From Sporothrix humicola (Eukaryota > Ascomycota > Sordariomycetes > Ophiostomatales > Ophiostomataceae), in NCBI GenBank assembly GCA_021396245.1, contig WNYE01000026.1, forward strand, positions 62,001 to 126,000: a stretch of 64,000 bases of DNA, in the 5' to 3' direction. Position numbers and translations under genes: made by a program. Below, piece by piece: positions 20,867-32,337 of the stretch. Within the stretch, counting starts at the first letter, position 1. Each line of letters starts with the position of its first letter. The notes beneath the pieces are model-generated. The model had not been told where the DNA came from. It was given only the letters and a program-made list of their open reading frames with translations, and searched no databases.

Positions 20867-23413
20867 CTATTGCCCATGGCTGGCTCCCCAGCTGCCGACC
20901 AGTGCCATGGCCACCTCGTCACCAGGCGCTAGACGCTCTTCCCGCAGAGCATCCGACACGCATCTCCAAGGATCACGGCCGCCGCCATGACGCAAAAGAC
21001 TGTCACGCAGGTGCTCGCCATTTTCGCGGCTCAGGGCGCCGCCGTTCTGACCGCCGTTGAATACGACGCGCCAGACGCGCTCGGCCAGCACGCGGTCAAA
21101 CAGGTAGCTGTAGTAGGTGCTGCCGTAACCAAACAGGTGGCCAAAGAAACCCTGCCAGCAGGTGCCGCTGGGATCGCTGGGCCCGCCGCCGGCCATGACG
21201 GCGCGTTGGAGGTTGTGGAAGATCTCGGTAGAGTTATTACCGACAGGGGTGGTGCCGTGATAGGCCTGATCGAGCATAGCGAGAACAATCTGGTTCTCGT
21301 CGTCCAAACCTTCGAAACGGCGCGCGCGTCTCAAACCCTCGGCGACCTGTTCGTAATCGACGGGCGCGTCGGTCTCGTAGTGGCGGGCAAAGAGAGCGAG
21401 CACCTCGGGGTCGGCGACGAACTGCTCCATGAGCGTCGAGGGCAGCTCGGCCAAGTCGGTGGCGCAGCGCGTGCCCGCCACCGTTTGGAGAGAAGTGCGC
21501 GCCAGGACCGAGTGCACGGCGTGGCCCATTTCGTGGAAGAGCGTCTCCACTTCGTGGTAGGTCAGGAGTGCGGGCTTGCTCTTGTTGCTTCCCTTGCCAA
21601 AGATGGATGAAATACCACCGCCGCCAACGTTGCTGCGGGCAAAGTCGCACACGAGCGCAATCGTCGGCAGCTGCTTGACAGCGCCCGTCTTGGGATCACG
21701 CGACGTAGCCATGCCATCGTTGGCAGCGTCCTGCGGGGTCAGACCGCTGTCGGCCGACACAGTGGCTGCTGCTTCCTCAATCTCCTCTGGCGCAATCTCG
21801 CGTGAGCAACGGACCGTAAAGTGAGCCGGGTTGGGCGACTTGTCGTCGCGGTAAAACAGGTCGCAGTAGAGAACGGCGATATGGCCGTCTGTATCTGACA
21901 CGACGTCCAGGCGGCGCACATCGGGGTGCCATGTCTCGCCCGGCGGCGTTTCGCGCGGCACAAACCGGATACCGTACATCCGCTGGAACAGCCGCGACAG
22001 GCCCTGCATCACGGTGCCCAGCGAAAAGTAGTGGGACAGCGGGCCATCGCGCTTCTTGGGAACAATGCGTTGGCCCGCGTCGTCCGCAATAGGTGACGCA
22101 GCTCCTGCGGCCTGCCGCAGCGAGCTCATGTAAAAGTCGCGATCCCAGGGATTGAGCGTGGGCATCTCGGCCGAGTGCAGGGCGCGGCGCTTGGCCGCTA
22201 CAAGATCCTGGACTTCGCGCTCGACCAGGGGCGCATTGCTTCGTGACAGTGCCATCAAGAACTGGTTGACCGACTCGGGCGTCTTGGCCATCATACGGTC
22301 GCGCAGCGCCATGTGTGCATAGCTGTCAAAGCCCGCCAGCTGAGCCAGCTCGCTGCGCAGACCCAGCATCTTTTCGAGGAGACGCACCGAGTTGCTCGAC
22401 GCCGTGCGCGACGCATAGTAAATCTTCTTGCGCGAGTCCTCTTCCTGGATCGATCGGAGAGCCAGTGCCGCCTCGGAGCTAACCGACGGCAGCTGCAGTG
22501 TTGCACCGCGTGTAAACCGGCTAGCCACCACGGGATCCAGCCCGCGGCAGGCCATGTTCGAGAGCGAAACCCACGGCTCAGCGGGCGCCATGGTGTCAAC
22601 AAAGCGCGTGCCGACCTCGCTGATCTGCTGGGACAGCTCAACAAACCGGTCGCGGGACGCCTGCGGCAGGTTGACGGCCGACTTTGTGAAATCGAGCTTG
22701 AGCATCTCGGCAACTGTGCGCTCTTCCTCGGACCAGCCGCTCACAACGTCCGGGTTGGCCATGGCAATGCCGAGCTGGTCGTTTAGAACTGTCGTCGTGT
22801 TAAGCTGGTTCATGTACTGGTACGTCGTGGCCCATGCCTCGTTGGCGGCATGCTGCGTGCGGGCATCGGGCGGCGTCGTGCGGACAAAGTCACAAAGATC
22901 AATGACGCGGCACAGCAAATCGCTCAGGCGGTCGAGATCGCGGACAATGCCCTTGTACTCCTCGAGCGTCGATGCACGGGACACCTTGTCGACGATCCGC
23001 TGTGCCTTGGTGAGGCTGGCGTGTGTGAAATGGATGAAGCCCTCAGGGTTGGTGAGGTAGGCGTTTTGGAAGAGGCCGACTTTCTTGTTCTTTCCGTCGG
23101 CGGTTTTGCTCGAAGCCTTGAAAGCCTTCCAGGCTGCCGGCGAGTCGAATATCTCCCGGAGCGTCGAGTCGTCGTGGGAGATGCTGGTAGCATGGTCAGC
23201 GGGTGCCCGTAGGACCGACGAGGCTGCAGCTGCAGCTGCAGAGGCCGAGACATTGTCGTGCACAGAAGCTTCAGCGGCAGAAGTTGAGGCTGTCGTCGAC
23301 GAGGCCGGAGTGCCCCAGAAAAACGAGCGTCGCCGCGACACCTGGCCCGGCACTTGCCCGAGGCACTGGCGGCACACCCAGGTCTGCGGCCGCGAGCGCG
23401 CAAACTTGATCAT
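20867..23413 (-). CDS. OCT1: Mitochondrial intermediate peptidase OCT1
   Basis: A single exon of 848 residues. The start MIKFARSRPQTWVCRQCLG is the first in-frame ATG and reads as a mitochondrial targeting sequence (Arg/Lys-rich, no early acids). An Ala/Ser-rich stretch encoded partly by a (GCTGCA)n run follows. The M3 metallopeptidase zinc site is F-H627-E628-M-G-H631-AVHS, followed by the conserved GTRCATDLAELPSTLMEQF. OCT1 removes an octapeptide from imported precursors after the main processing peptidase has acted in the matrix. It diverges from MIC27 across 836 bp. Confidence 0.95.
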   Translation of the reverse strand: MIKFARSRPQTWVCRQCLGQVPGQVSRRRSFFWGTPASSTTASTSAAEASVHDNVSASAAAAAASSVLRAPADHATSISHDDSTLREIFDSPAAWKAFKASSKTADGKNKKVGLFQNAYLTNPEGFIHFTHASLTKAQRIVDKVSRASTLEEYKGIVRDLDRLSDLLCRVIDLCDFVRTTPPDARTQHAANEAWATTYQYMNQLNTTTVLNDQLGIAMANPDVVSGWSEEERTVAEMLKLDFTKSAVNLPQASRDRFVELSQQISEVGTRFVDTMAPAEPWVSLSNMACRGLDPVVASRFTRGATLQLPSVSSEAALALRSIQEEDSRKKIYYASRTASSNSVRLLEKMLGLRSELAQLAGFDSYAHMALRDRMMAKTPESVNQFLMALSRSNAPLVEREVQDLVAAKRRALHSAEMPTLNPWDRDFYMSSLRQAAGAASPIADDAGQRIVPKKRDGPLSHYFSLGTVMQGLSRLFQRMYGIRFVPRETPPGETWHPDVRRLDVVSDTDGHIAVLYCDLFYRDDKSPNPAHFTVRCSREIAPEEIEEAAATVSADSGLTPQDAANDGMATSRDPKTGAVKQLPTIALVCDFARSNVGGGGISSIFGKGSNKSKPALLTYHEVETLFHEMGHAVHSVLARTSLQTVAGTRCATDLAELPSTLMEQFVADPEVLALFARHYETDAPVDYEQVAEGLRRARRFEGLDDENQIVLAMLDQAYHGTTPVGNNSTEIFHNLQRAVMAGGGPSDPSGTCWQGFFGHLFGYGSTYYSYLFDRVLAERVWRVVFNGGQNGGALSRENGEHLRDSLLRHGGGRDPWRCVSDALREERLAPGDEVAMALVGSWGASHGQ

Positions 23414-24249
23414 TGTGGCGGATGGTTGGAGGTTGTGTTCATGATATGGGAGACGAGAGAAAAGGGCAAAACAGAGAGGAGGTAAAAGGGGGAAGAGAAG
23501 GCAAATATAAAAGGAAGTCGCTATCAATGTTGATGTCGGGAAGGAGGTCTATCTCGTGCCTTCCGAATTCGCTGTTAGTGGGATATTGAATTTTCTTGTC
23601 CTTTGACTGTCTGCAATTTTGCCCTTGCTTTTCGCCGTCGCCTTCACTTTGGCTTTGTCTTGGGCGTTTTGCCTCCCCGGAAGCTAGCTCGCGTGCCTGA
23701 TATTCCCCTGTAATTCCGTCCGAATTCACTGTTGGCTCGCTGTTGCGTCAGTGTCAAACGCTGCGAGTGCGCGAGCTGTGGGGCCAGAATTAAATTTAAT
23801 CAAACTTTAATGCAGAAAATGTGCGACAAACGAAAGGGCAGAGAAATGGAAAGGAGGAAAGAGGCACCCGGAAAATAGCCGCGTCCTGGCTAGTTGGCTA
23901 GGGGGAAGGTGCGTTATTGCCGGGGACGGAACGCCCCATAATGAGCCAAAAAGTCGCCAGACCACGGCAGGTACGCTTGTGACAGCAAAGAAAAAAAGCA
24001 CGCATCAAAGCAAGGAAAACAGCTTTTCGTTTTCGCTTTGCTTTCGCTTCCATTGTCCTCCTCACTCATCACCACTCTGCTCATCGACAACGCATCATCC
24101 GAGCATCACCCCCCTCCGCCCGGTGCCCTTCTTTTCTTCCTTCCTTTTTCTTCATCGTCGTTCTTTAGATTCGTGATTACTGCAGCGGTTTTTATTTTCG
24201 CCCTTTATTTTCGTTTTAATTTCTTCTTTTCTCCATCACACAATTCGCA
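23414..24249. promoter_or_regulatory. Shared divergent promoter region of OCT1 and MIC27
   Basis: Two nuclear genes for mitochondrial proteins start at opposite ends of this 836-bp spacer, so coordinate control is plausible. The MIC27 side carries a CT-rich leader (about 24025-24240). No coding sequence is seen within it. Confidence 0.45.
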
Positions 24250-25243
24250 ATGGCTGCACGAGTTTTCTTCCAACGGGTTCGTCACGTTCCATCCTCCCCG
24301 GACACTACCAATTGACATCGACGGCGCGTCATTTTTGTCGCAATCCCCATCCGAAGCATTACTAACCTAGTCTTTTCGAAACTGCAGACAGCCGCAGCTC
24401 CGGTGGCCGCGACGCTGATTCTCGGCGGAACTGTGCTCTACCCCCGGGCAGCCTTTGCCGAGGCTCCTGAGAACTACGTGAGTGACGGACAGCAACATGC
24501 GGACGACAGCATCCATTACTAACCCTCCTTCCCAGTCCCGCAAACCGATCTACGACGACTACGACGCGCCGGCCACTTCGGCCACTTTGACACCCGCCGA
24601 CGATGCTTCTTCTTCTTCACAGTCTGACGCCACCTCCGCGACGACCTCTTCGAGCTCCTCCTCGACTGCTTCCTCAACAATAGCACCTTCCTCCACCGCC
24701 ACCTCCACCGTCGTCCGCCACCGTGGCCCTACGCCGACCGACCGTCTTGCCGTCCAGATCGGCCGCGCCCGTCTCTTCCTCTACCGCCAGGCCTGCAAGG
24801 CCGAGGACGGCGTCAACCGCGCCGCCGACAAGGTCTTTGGCCTCGAGCGCTCGTTTACCGAGACGCTGGCGTCGCTGGCCCCCTCGCGCGAGAGCGGCGA
24901 GCGCCTGCTGCCCGGTTCCGTTTATGTGCTTGTGGCCGCCATGGCCGGCAGCATTGTGACGCGGCGCAGCAACATTCTGCTGCGGGCGACGGTCCCGCTG
25001 GCTTTCGGTGTCGGCGCCGGCTGGGCGCTGCTGCCCGTGACGATGCGCAACATTTCGGACCTGGCGTGGAAGTACGAGCAGCGGGTGCCCGTCGTTGCCG
25101 AGGCGCATCTGCGGACACGCGACGCGCTGCAGCGGACGGCGAGCTTTGCCAAGGTGCACAGCGAGGTGAGCAAGACGTATGCGGAGGACAAGGTGCACGC
25201 AGTGCGCGAAAAGGTTGAGGACTGGGTGAAGCAGGGGAAATAA
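24250..25243 (+). CDS. MICOS complex subunit MIC27-like (apolipoprotein O family), three exons
   Basis: Exons 24250-24276, 24388-24477 and 24536-25243 give 274 residues. Intron 1 is 111 nt with an ACTAAC branch and CAG acceptor but a weak GTTCGT donor. Intron 2 is 58 nt with GTGAGT. The protein starts MAARVFFQR-TAAAPVAATLILGG, a short basic presequence and a first hydrophobic helix. It continues with SRKPIYDDYD and a Ser/Thr-rich linker of about 50 residues. The apolipoprotein O region follows: DRLAVQIGRARLFLYRQ, a second membrane segment (YVLVAAMAGSIVTRRSNILLR) and a third (PLAFGVGAGWALLP). MIC26/MIC27 proteins sit in the inner mitochondrial membrane and shape crista junctions with MIC10 and MIC60. 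The tiny first exon is inferred from splice signals. Confidence 0.82.
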
Positions 25244-25554
25244 AGGAGGGAGGCGTGATGAGACGTTAAGGAACGGAACGAGAGGAAGGAAGTGAGTGAG
25301 TGAAGCTCACACTGTCATATATGTGTATTACATTTGTATTGTCTTTTCCCCCATTGTATTATAAAGAAGAAGGGGACGAAGACACCAAAAGCAGGGAGGA
25401 CAGCATAGAGTTGTTTTCTTTTTTCTTTTACACTTTTACTTTGTCAATAATCATTATATTCCATCATTACAATTGTCGTAAGTCTAATCTATACAGGAAG
25501 TGAAGGATGATACAAAAGGAAGGAGAAAGGTAATAAGGGATGAACAAAACGACC
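25244..25554. other. Convergent 3' spacer between MIC27 and TPC1
   Basis: An AT-rich 311-bp region for the two gene ends; no gene is seen. Confidence 0.4.
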
Positions 25555-26623
25555 TCATAAAGACGCTTCAACGCTGGCCTGCTTCTTGTCTTCGTCGAGT
25601 CGTATTAGTAGGTGCAGCACGCGCTCATACGTCCACATCGTAATGGCGTTGGCGGGCGCTGCCTTCATGAGACTGACTGTCAGCCCCCGATACAGTCCAC
25701 GCATGCCCTCAGTCCGCAGAATCGTTTGCAGCGTCCGAGTGACACTACCGTCGTATGCTGGAATGTTCTTGTGTACGTATCGGCTGCGTGTGGGGCCTTG
25801 CACCTGGATACGCTTTCGTACCAGGTCCAAGGGAAACACAAACGTCTTGGCCGCAACGGCAGCAACAACGCCGGCTGCCGCATCGCCTACACCGATACTT
25901 TGCCCGACGTGTCCTGCGAGCTGGCCCGCGACGGGTTTCAGGCCCTCGTAGCAGGCGAAGAAGGCGCCCATGTACGGCGCAATCTGGATCAGGGCCGGCC
26001 CCAGTCCCCGGAAGAAACCACGAGCGCCCTCGTCGCGCGCAATGTCACGGATGGCACTTCTTAGGTTGGTATAGACACGGTCGGCGCCGTTGCCCTGGGC
26101 GGCAAATCGTGTGCGCAGCAGGTCGAGCGGGTACGTGACGGCAGTAGCGGCAGCACCGGCCGAGGCGCCGGCAATAAACGAGTCGACGTGTGGCCGGGCT
26201 TTGATTCCAGTAATGTCGTGAAAACGTTCGAGAGAAACACTGGCGGCGCGGTAGGCTGTAAATTGGGCGGCGCCGTAGCAGACGTAGAGAAGCTCGGCAG
26301 GGACGTTGCCCTTCCAAAGGCCGGTAAATCCCTCATGCTTCAGAATATGGCGCATGGTGGGCAGAGTGCCCTTGTAGACGGGACCGCCATGGAGATCGCG
26401 GCGGGCAAAAAGGAGCGGGTCGGAGAGGGAGTGGGACTGCAGCTGGAGGCGGATCTTGACGACGTCAAGCGGCGCGACGATGAAGCGGGCGATCAGGCCG
26501 GCCGTGCCGCCGGCGACGACGACCTGCGTCCTGGTGCCCTGAATTTGTTAGGATGCAGTTCAAAAATGAAGTGAAAAGAGCGTAACTTACCTCATCCTGG
26601 AGGCGCTTCGCCTTGCCAGACAT
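25555..26623 (-). CDS. TPC1: Mitochondrial thiamine pyrophosphate carrier TPC1, two exons
   Basis: On the minus strand, exon 26623-26591 (11 codons, [11 protein letters not shown]), a 52-nt intron (GTAAGT donor, CTAAC branch, CAG acceptor) and exon 26538-25555 give 338 residues. The three mitochondrial-carrier repeats each carry the PxD/ExxK/R signature: [27 protein letters not shown] and [14 protein letters not shown]. The loop after the first signature ([36 protein letters not shown]) and [20 protein letters not shown] match the fungal TPC1 pattern. The carrier brings thiamine pyrophosphate into the matrix in exchange for nucleotides. Other carriers share the fold, so the substrate is inferred from these segments. 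Confidence 0.88.
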
Positions 26624-29101
26624 GCATGCGCGTGGTGGCAGCCGTCAGCCTAAAAGGCTGGAAAGAAGGTCGGACGCGCGTGAACCAGTTAGGCCGGTTT
26701 TGAGGAGGGCAAACGATGATGTTAAAGTCGTGAAGTGTAGATGAATTGATGTTGACGTAAAATGAAGCTGAAATCAAAAGGCGTTGGAAAGGAGGCTTTG
26801 TTTGTTGGGGATGACGATAACAAAAAAGGCAGGCACGAGGTACACACACAGGGGCGATAACAGAAAAAACTACTGGCGTTTGGGAATTTCGCATTTATTT
26901 TGTTAATAAATTTAATTCTTCTCATATTTTCACGGCCTATTATGGCCCGGCAATGTGCCTGCCAAGCTTGCATTTCTGGGCCTAGCATGCCATACGCCGC
27001 TGCAAGCCGCCGGCCGCTGTCACTTTGCCCGACAGGCGCTACGACTACGTCATACAGCGCTGAACAGTGAATACAGTGAAGGCGACGTATTGACCGGTGA
27101 CTTGAAGAAACGACGACGCCAACAACCGCAATAAGATATGCATCTAGACAATAGCTAACCAGCTGATCAGGATATTGACTTCACGAATGATTCAAATTTT
27201 ATTTCCTGATCTCTTTTCGTCTGTAACACAAATAGTCACACAGAGGCAACCTTGCATTTATCGGAAACACCTCAATCTGAGCCACAAATTGTTCGAGTCA
27301 AAGGTAATTGGAGGCTGTGACTGTTTCAGACACTGCTAGACATTATTTACAGTGACGATGTGGCTTTCGTCTCGAGTGCGCATGTGGTCATCGTGGTAGG
27401 ACAGCACACAGCTCGTATATTTGTTGTTCGGAGAGCTGCTTGGAAATGCAGGTCGAAGCATGGAAGATGACGAATTAGTGAGACGACAAATCAATGGAAG
27501 GACAAACGAACATATTATTCCATGTAAACAACGTCAATTCAGAGATTAACACATTGAAGCTGAAGAGGCTCAGCTGATCTTATGGTATTGAGGTTGAGGT
27601 TGCGTCGGATATCGGATCGACCCGAGGGGCGACGGTCCAAAGTCGACAAAGTGGCACAGCAAAGAGGTGAGCAGACCGAGGAATCGGCCACTCAGCAGGC
27701 CGACCCGCGGAGCGTTTGTGCAAAAGGGATTCACCTCAAAATTGGCGTCAGAAGATTAGCCCTTCATGTTGGTATTTCTGTTATATGATTGTTATTATTG
27801 TCAGAATGTTCAGCCGTGATGTTTGTTTCCAATAGACACCCGTCCTATCGGCTGTCCTTCAACCGGCAGACGAGATCACGGATGAGGAGAAACATGGAAG
27901 AATGTCGAGATATCAAACGAAAGAAACAAAAACAAAAAAGGCTGAAGCCGGGATTGACACTGCGCCGTTCTTTCCTCTTCTCCCTCCAATGGAAGTAGCC
28001 GAATTCCACTTGTCAACGTCTCGACTCGACGTTTCCTGCCAAATTAGGTCCCGCTCTCGCCGTGTGTTTGGGTGGCACCTACCTGACTCTCGACGAAACG
28101 AAACGCGCTCTGGTACTGGACCCCAGACCAAAATCTACACAGTAGACGACGTCTCTTGTTGCGGCGTCTCTGATTGGCTCCATCTGCCCGAAGCGCAGGT
28201 GGCCAGGGCGGATGGAGGGGGGTAAGTTACAGTGGGGACGGCCAGTTGCTGCTGGAAATCCAGCACCAACGACTCTGAAATTTGGGGCCGTTCGTGCAGA
28301 ATTCACCCCGTGGAGTAAAAAATTGCGACCAAAACGGCCCCAACAACAAAAAGGAAAGAGGAAAGAGAGGAAAGAACGTTGCATCTGCCGTGCGTCTGTC
28401 CCTCGTGCTCGTGCCTTCCCTGCGTCTTGTCTTGTGCCTTGCGCCTCCTGGTCAAGAAGGGAAGAACCCTCGTTGTTTCCTTTCTCTCTTCCCTTGTTAT
28501 CGTGTACTATTTAATAGTACGACATACCTGGCTGGCCTCTTTCCTTCCCTTTTCTTTAAAACGTCCCTCCTCCCCTCTTTCCCTCCTTCTCCAAGATCGA
28601 CGTTTCCCCTTTTTCTCGTCAACTTCACATGCAGCCTTCCCATCATTCTGACAGACTTCACTACACTTCGCCCCATTCACTCTTCGTCTCCTGTACAGTC
28701 GACCCCACACGGCCTGCGCCTCTCAGCATTGCCCTTGCAGAACAGAAACAACAGAACCACAACCAGACTGAACGAGTCAGCCGCCGACTTTCCAGGCAGT
28801 CTACTCTCCAATAGTCCAGCAATTATCTGCATGTGACTGGCCCCTTCTGGAAAGTCAGAGACAAAGTCGCAGAGGCAACGATCGACCCCAAGACGAGACC
28901 CGTGCGATCGACAGGCAACTTGGGAGAAAACGACATATACTCAGGACTGGACCCTGATTTCTCTCTTTTACCTTTTACAACTACATTTTTACGAACACAC
29001 TTTTTACGATTACGAACGTCACCAACGAGAAGTCACCATCACCTACGCCTTTTCTCTTCTCTCCCACGCTCCCCCTTCTCTTTTCTCCCCCCACCCTCAC
29101 A
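26624..29101. other. 2.5-kb divergent region between TPC1 and an uncharacterised gene
   Basis: No convincing gene. The left half is mixed composition and the right third (about 28490-29090) is CT-rich and probably the leader of the gene at 29102. An AGACG-A-CGTCT inverted repeat lies at 28144-28154. Confidence 0.45.
28629..28814 (+). CDS. Candidate upstream ORF (61 codons) in the leader of the gene at 29102
   Basis: An ATG at 28629 opens 61 codons plus stop, about 290 bp before the main start, inside a CT-rich region that reads as a 5' leader. The product has no recognisable domain. If transcription starts near the pyrimidine tract at 28530-28600, this frame would be scanned first and could limit translation of the main frame. 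It could equally be outside the transcript or removed by splicing. Confidence 0.25.
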   Translation: MQPSHHSDRLHYTSPHSLFVSCTVDPTRPAPLSIALAEQKQQNHNQTERVSRRLSRQSTLQ

Positions 29102-30355
29102 ATGGCAGAGGTCGTCCGCCCGCTCGACCCGCGGGACATTGTGGCGCCTCTGCTGCCGTCGCTGCCCGTAGCCGCCATCGCCTCGCAGCCTGCGTCGGGC
29201 GTCCTGCCGCTGCTCTCACCCATCCTGAGACAGCGCGTCCAGTTCCTGTCGGCGGCCAACAGCTCCGAACCGTGGATCCGGCTGCTGTCGTACGACACAG
29301 CCAAGGCGGCCAAGCTGGTCGAGATTGCCCGCAGCGCACGCCTCGAGCCGCACCCGGTGTCGGGCGAGATCGAGATCGACTGGGACTCGAGCACGGGCGA
29401 CCACGTGGAGACGCGGTACAAGCGCCTGGACGTGGAGACGCTGCAGGCGCTGGTGCTGTTGCGGGACCTGGACCTGGTGTTTCGGCTGGTGCACTGCGTC
29501 GAGGAGGCGGACGGACAGGGAAAGACGACATCTAGTAGTGGGTGGAGGGTCGGCGAGGTGAGCGTGCCAGACGAGCCCAATGCGTTTGGCGTGTTTGGAG
29601 GCTATGCGACGGTAGCGGAAGCCGAAAGGGCATTTTCCGAGGCGGCGGCAGCGAAGTCAACGACGACGAATGGAGCGAGCAAAACACACACCTTTACCAA
29701 CACCGCACCTCAACCCGACACGATGGAAGAGGACGACGACGATGACGACTACTGGGCACGGTACGACGCCACGCCCGCCCGCACACCTGCCGTCAAGCGC
29801 TCGCCCGCACCGCCCTCAATACGACAGACCGAAACGACTAACAACGGTGTCAGTGTCGGTCAGAATGCCGAAGCCGAAGACGCATACTTTGCACAGTACG
29901 ACACGGTGCAGCCGGCGATGGACAGCCACGATCCGGACGAGGTGGTCGAGGGCGAGGAAGGGCAGTCGGGCTTGACGGGCGGTGTGACGGCTGGTCTCTT
30001 GAAGAGCTACAACCTGGGCAAGACTGCCCCGGTGGCGGAAAACGCGATTGTGGACGACGAGTACGAGGTGGACCACGAGCGGCTGGCGAACCTGCACCAC
30101 CCGCGCCCGGCGTCGGCTTCGAGTCACGGATCGTCATCCGGTGGTGCAGGCGGTTCGGGTGGGTCAGCCGTCGTCATTTCGAAACTCGAGGCGTCGGCGG
30201 GCCGGCAGGAGCAGAGCGAGTTCGGCGTCAAGCAGCACGTGTCGCGGAGCATCAAGAGCCTGTACATGCTGGCGCGGGCGTCGGGGATTGACCGAGACGA
30301 GTTTGAGCAGCTGGTCAAGACTGAGCTAGACATGCTATCGATGCTGGAGGAGTAG
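29102..30355 (+). CDS. Conserved-looking ascomycete protein of unknown function
   Basis: A single exon of 417 residues with strong fungal-type codon use and a CACAATGG start. I do not recognise a named domain. The N-terminal 130 residues are folded-looking and rich in Leu and Arg (RQRVQFLSAANSSEPWIRLLSYD, RYKRLDVETLQALVLLRDLDLVFRLVHC). The middle is acidic and low in complexity, with two tyrosine-centred motifs, DDDDYWARYDATPARTPA (about 211-228) and EDAYFAQYDTVQPAMDSHDPDE (about 259-280). The last 40 residues (VSRSIKSLYMLARASGIDRDEFEQL) form a predicted amphipathic helix pair. Such YWAxYD-type motifs recur in uncharacterised filamentous-fungal proteins as far as I recall. No enzyme motif or targeting signal is visible. 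Confidence 0.85.
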   Translation: MAEVVRPLDPRDIVAPLLPSLPVAAIASQPASGVLPLLSPILRQRVQFLSAANSSEPWIRLLSYDTAKAAKLVEIARSARLEPHPVSGEIEIDWDSSTGDHVETRYKRLDVETLQALVLLRDLDLVFRLVHCVEEADGQGKTTSSSGWRVGEVSVPDEPNAFGVFGGYATVAEAERAFSEAAAAKSTTTNGASKTHTFTNTAPQPDTMEEDDDDDDYWARYDATPARTPAVKRSPAPPSIRQTETTNNGVSVGQNAEAEDAYFAQYDTVQPAMDSHDPDEVVEGEEGQSGLTGGVTAGLLKSYNLGKTAPVAENAIVDDEYEVDHERLANLHHPRPASASSHGSSSGGAGGSGGSAVVISKLEASAGRQEQSEFGVKQHVSRSIKSLYMLARASGIDRDEFEQLVKTELDMLSMLEE

Positions 30356-31169
30356 GGGTGTTGGAGATGTTGACTTGGACTTTTGCTTTGGTTTCGTTGC
30401 ATATGCCGGCGTACTTGGCTACTATGGCGAGCGTTTGTTTGTTTGCATCAGGGTTTGGCATATATTTCCCGTCTCTCTGTTTTTATGCCCTATACACTTG
30501 CCTCCATTTTTGCTCGTTTTCAAGACACATAGTTCGAATGAGCCTTTGAAATTTTGTATGTTTGCTGTTTGCCGTTATTTTGGGAGTCGTTGTGTCTGCT
30601 TTGTTGATTTTAGTTCCCGGCCGTAGGACTTTGGATTTGTCGAGTATATATGATGGAAAGTTTGACAGGATAAATTGAATGAATATTATACATTGAACGA
30701 GCTGTCGAATCAGACAAGGAAGCCGCAGAAAGTGAGTAGTAAAACGAAAAGAGAAGAAGTGCAGAAACGGAAAGAGCATTGGAAGGATGCCTGTTGAAGA
30801 TAAATTTGAGGAAGCTACGGTTGACGAATTCCCGAGGCCCAGTGTGGAAAGAGGACCCATGTCGATGAAGGTGCGATCCGGTGCTCTTTCCTGGTGGTCG
30901 ATTTTAGTGGGATATTTTTGGTGCTTTTAGTGGACTGATGATGGAGGTTGACAGTAGCCAGGCGGTCAAGGACGGCAGAATTGTGCATCTGGCGGAACGA
31001 ACGATTTTTTACTAGCCAGCGGCTAGACGAGCACGAAAAAAAGCTTCATGTAGGCGCGTGCGACGACAATCCCACAACGACGACCAACGAACGCCAATTG
31101 CGGTATCGACACCCCCGGCGACGATCATAGCGACTCAATTGATAGACTGCACCCCCGACACAGCCCACA
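30356..31169. other. Intergenic spacer before the SOD-like mitoribosomal gene
   Basis: No coding sequence recognised. It includes the 3' end of the preceding gene and the promoter of the next. Confidence 0.4.
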
Positions 31170-32337
31170 ATGTTCCGTCCGAGGTTACGGGCGCCGTCTG
31201 CGCTCGGCAGCGGCTCCCTCTCTTCGTCCATTTCTTCTCGTTTGACGCAGTCGGCACAGAGCGCGCTGGCACCATTATCACAGGCGCCCTTACAACGAGC
31301 AGGCGCACGCAGCGCACGCAGCTACCACCACATGCCGGTCTCGCGCCACGACGAGCGCGTCGGCGTGCCCAACCTGCTGTCGCCCGAGGGTTATGATTTG
31401 GCCTGGACCCAGCACATGGCCCTGATGCTCAACCGGCTCAACCAGCTGGTGGCGGGTGAGTCGAAGTGCCCCCACGATCCATTTCGATCCATTTTGAATG
31501 TTCACCCCTAACTTCTTAGGCACCGACTATGAATCCCGCGATATCAAGGCGGTGCTGCAGTCGACGGCGCGCATTCCGCAGTTTGCCGCCGTCTTCAACC
31601 ACGCCAGCATGGCCCACAACACCGACTTCTTCTTCAAGCAGCTGATCCCCGCGTCCAGCACGGCTTCGCCCAACGACATCCCGCACGAGCTGCGCCTGGC
31701 CATTGAGGACAACTTTGGCAGTGTCGAGACGCTGCGCCGCGAGTTTGCCGCGATTGCCAACGGCATGTTCGGCCCGGGCTTCATCTGGCTCGTCAAGGCC
31801 AACAACCTGCACCAGTCGGGCCGCGGCGGCGACAATCTGCGCCTGGTCACGACGTACCTGGCGGGCTCGCCGTACGCGGGCGCCCACTACCGCCGCCAGG
31901 GCGTCGACATGAACACGGTCGGTGCCGAGCCGCCGGTGGAGGCCACCCAGGCCACCGAGGCTGCCGAGGCTGCCGAAAACGGAGAGGGCGGAGAAGGCAA
32001 AGAGGTCGGCCTGGGCGCGCACGACCTGGCGGGCGAGTGGTTCGAGAAGCAGGCCGAGGCTGTGCGCCGCGTCTACGTCAACCCCAGCGAGCTGGAGCCC
32101 ACGGACTCGGCCACATCGGCAGCGTCGCACGTCAACCTGCGCCCGCCCGGCGGCGTCGAGGTGATTCCGCTTCTGTGCCTGAGCACGTGGGAGCACGTGT
32201 GGCTGCGCGACTACGGCCTGGGCGCCGACGGCTACGGCGGCAAGGCTGCCTTTGTCGACGCATGGTGGAACGTGATTGACTGGGAGGCTGTTGCCGGCCT
32301 GGCGGATGTCAACCGGCCGAAACTGATGACGAACTAG
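31170..32337 (+). CDS. Superoxide-dismutase-like mitochondrial small-subunit ribosomal protein (mS42/mS43 type), two exons
   Basis: Exons 31170-31455 and 31520-32337, across a 64-nt intron (GTGAGT donor, CCTAAC branch, TAG acceptor), give 367 residues. The N-terminal MFRPRLRAPSALGSGSLSSS and the RSYHHMPVS region form a mitochondrial presequence. The fold follows Fe/Mn superoxide dismutase (FNHASMAHNTDFFFKQL, FGPGFIWLV, CLSTWEHVWLRDYG, WWNVIDWEAV), with an inserted Ala/Glu-rich loop (about 245-280). In fungi such proteins are structural parts of the mitochondrial ribosome (yeast Rsm26 and Mrp1). Some metal-ligand positions look changed relative to true dismutases, but I cannot tell mS42 from mS43, nor fully exclude an active dismutase, by eye. 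Confidence 0.8.
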
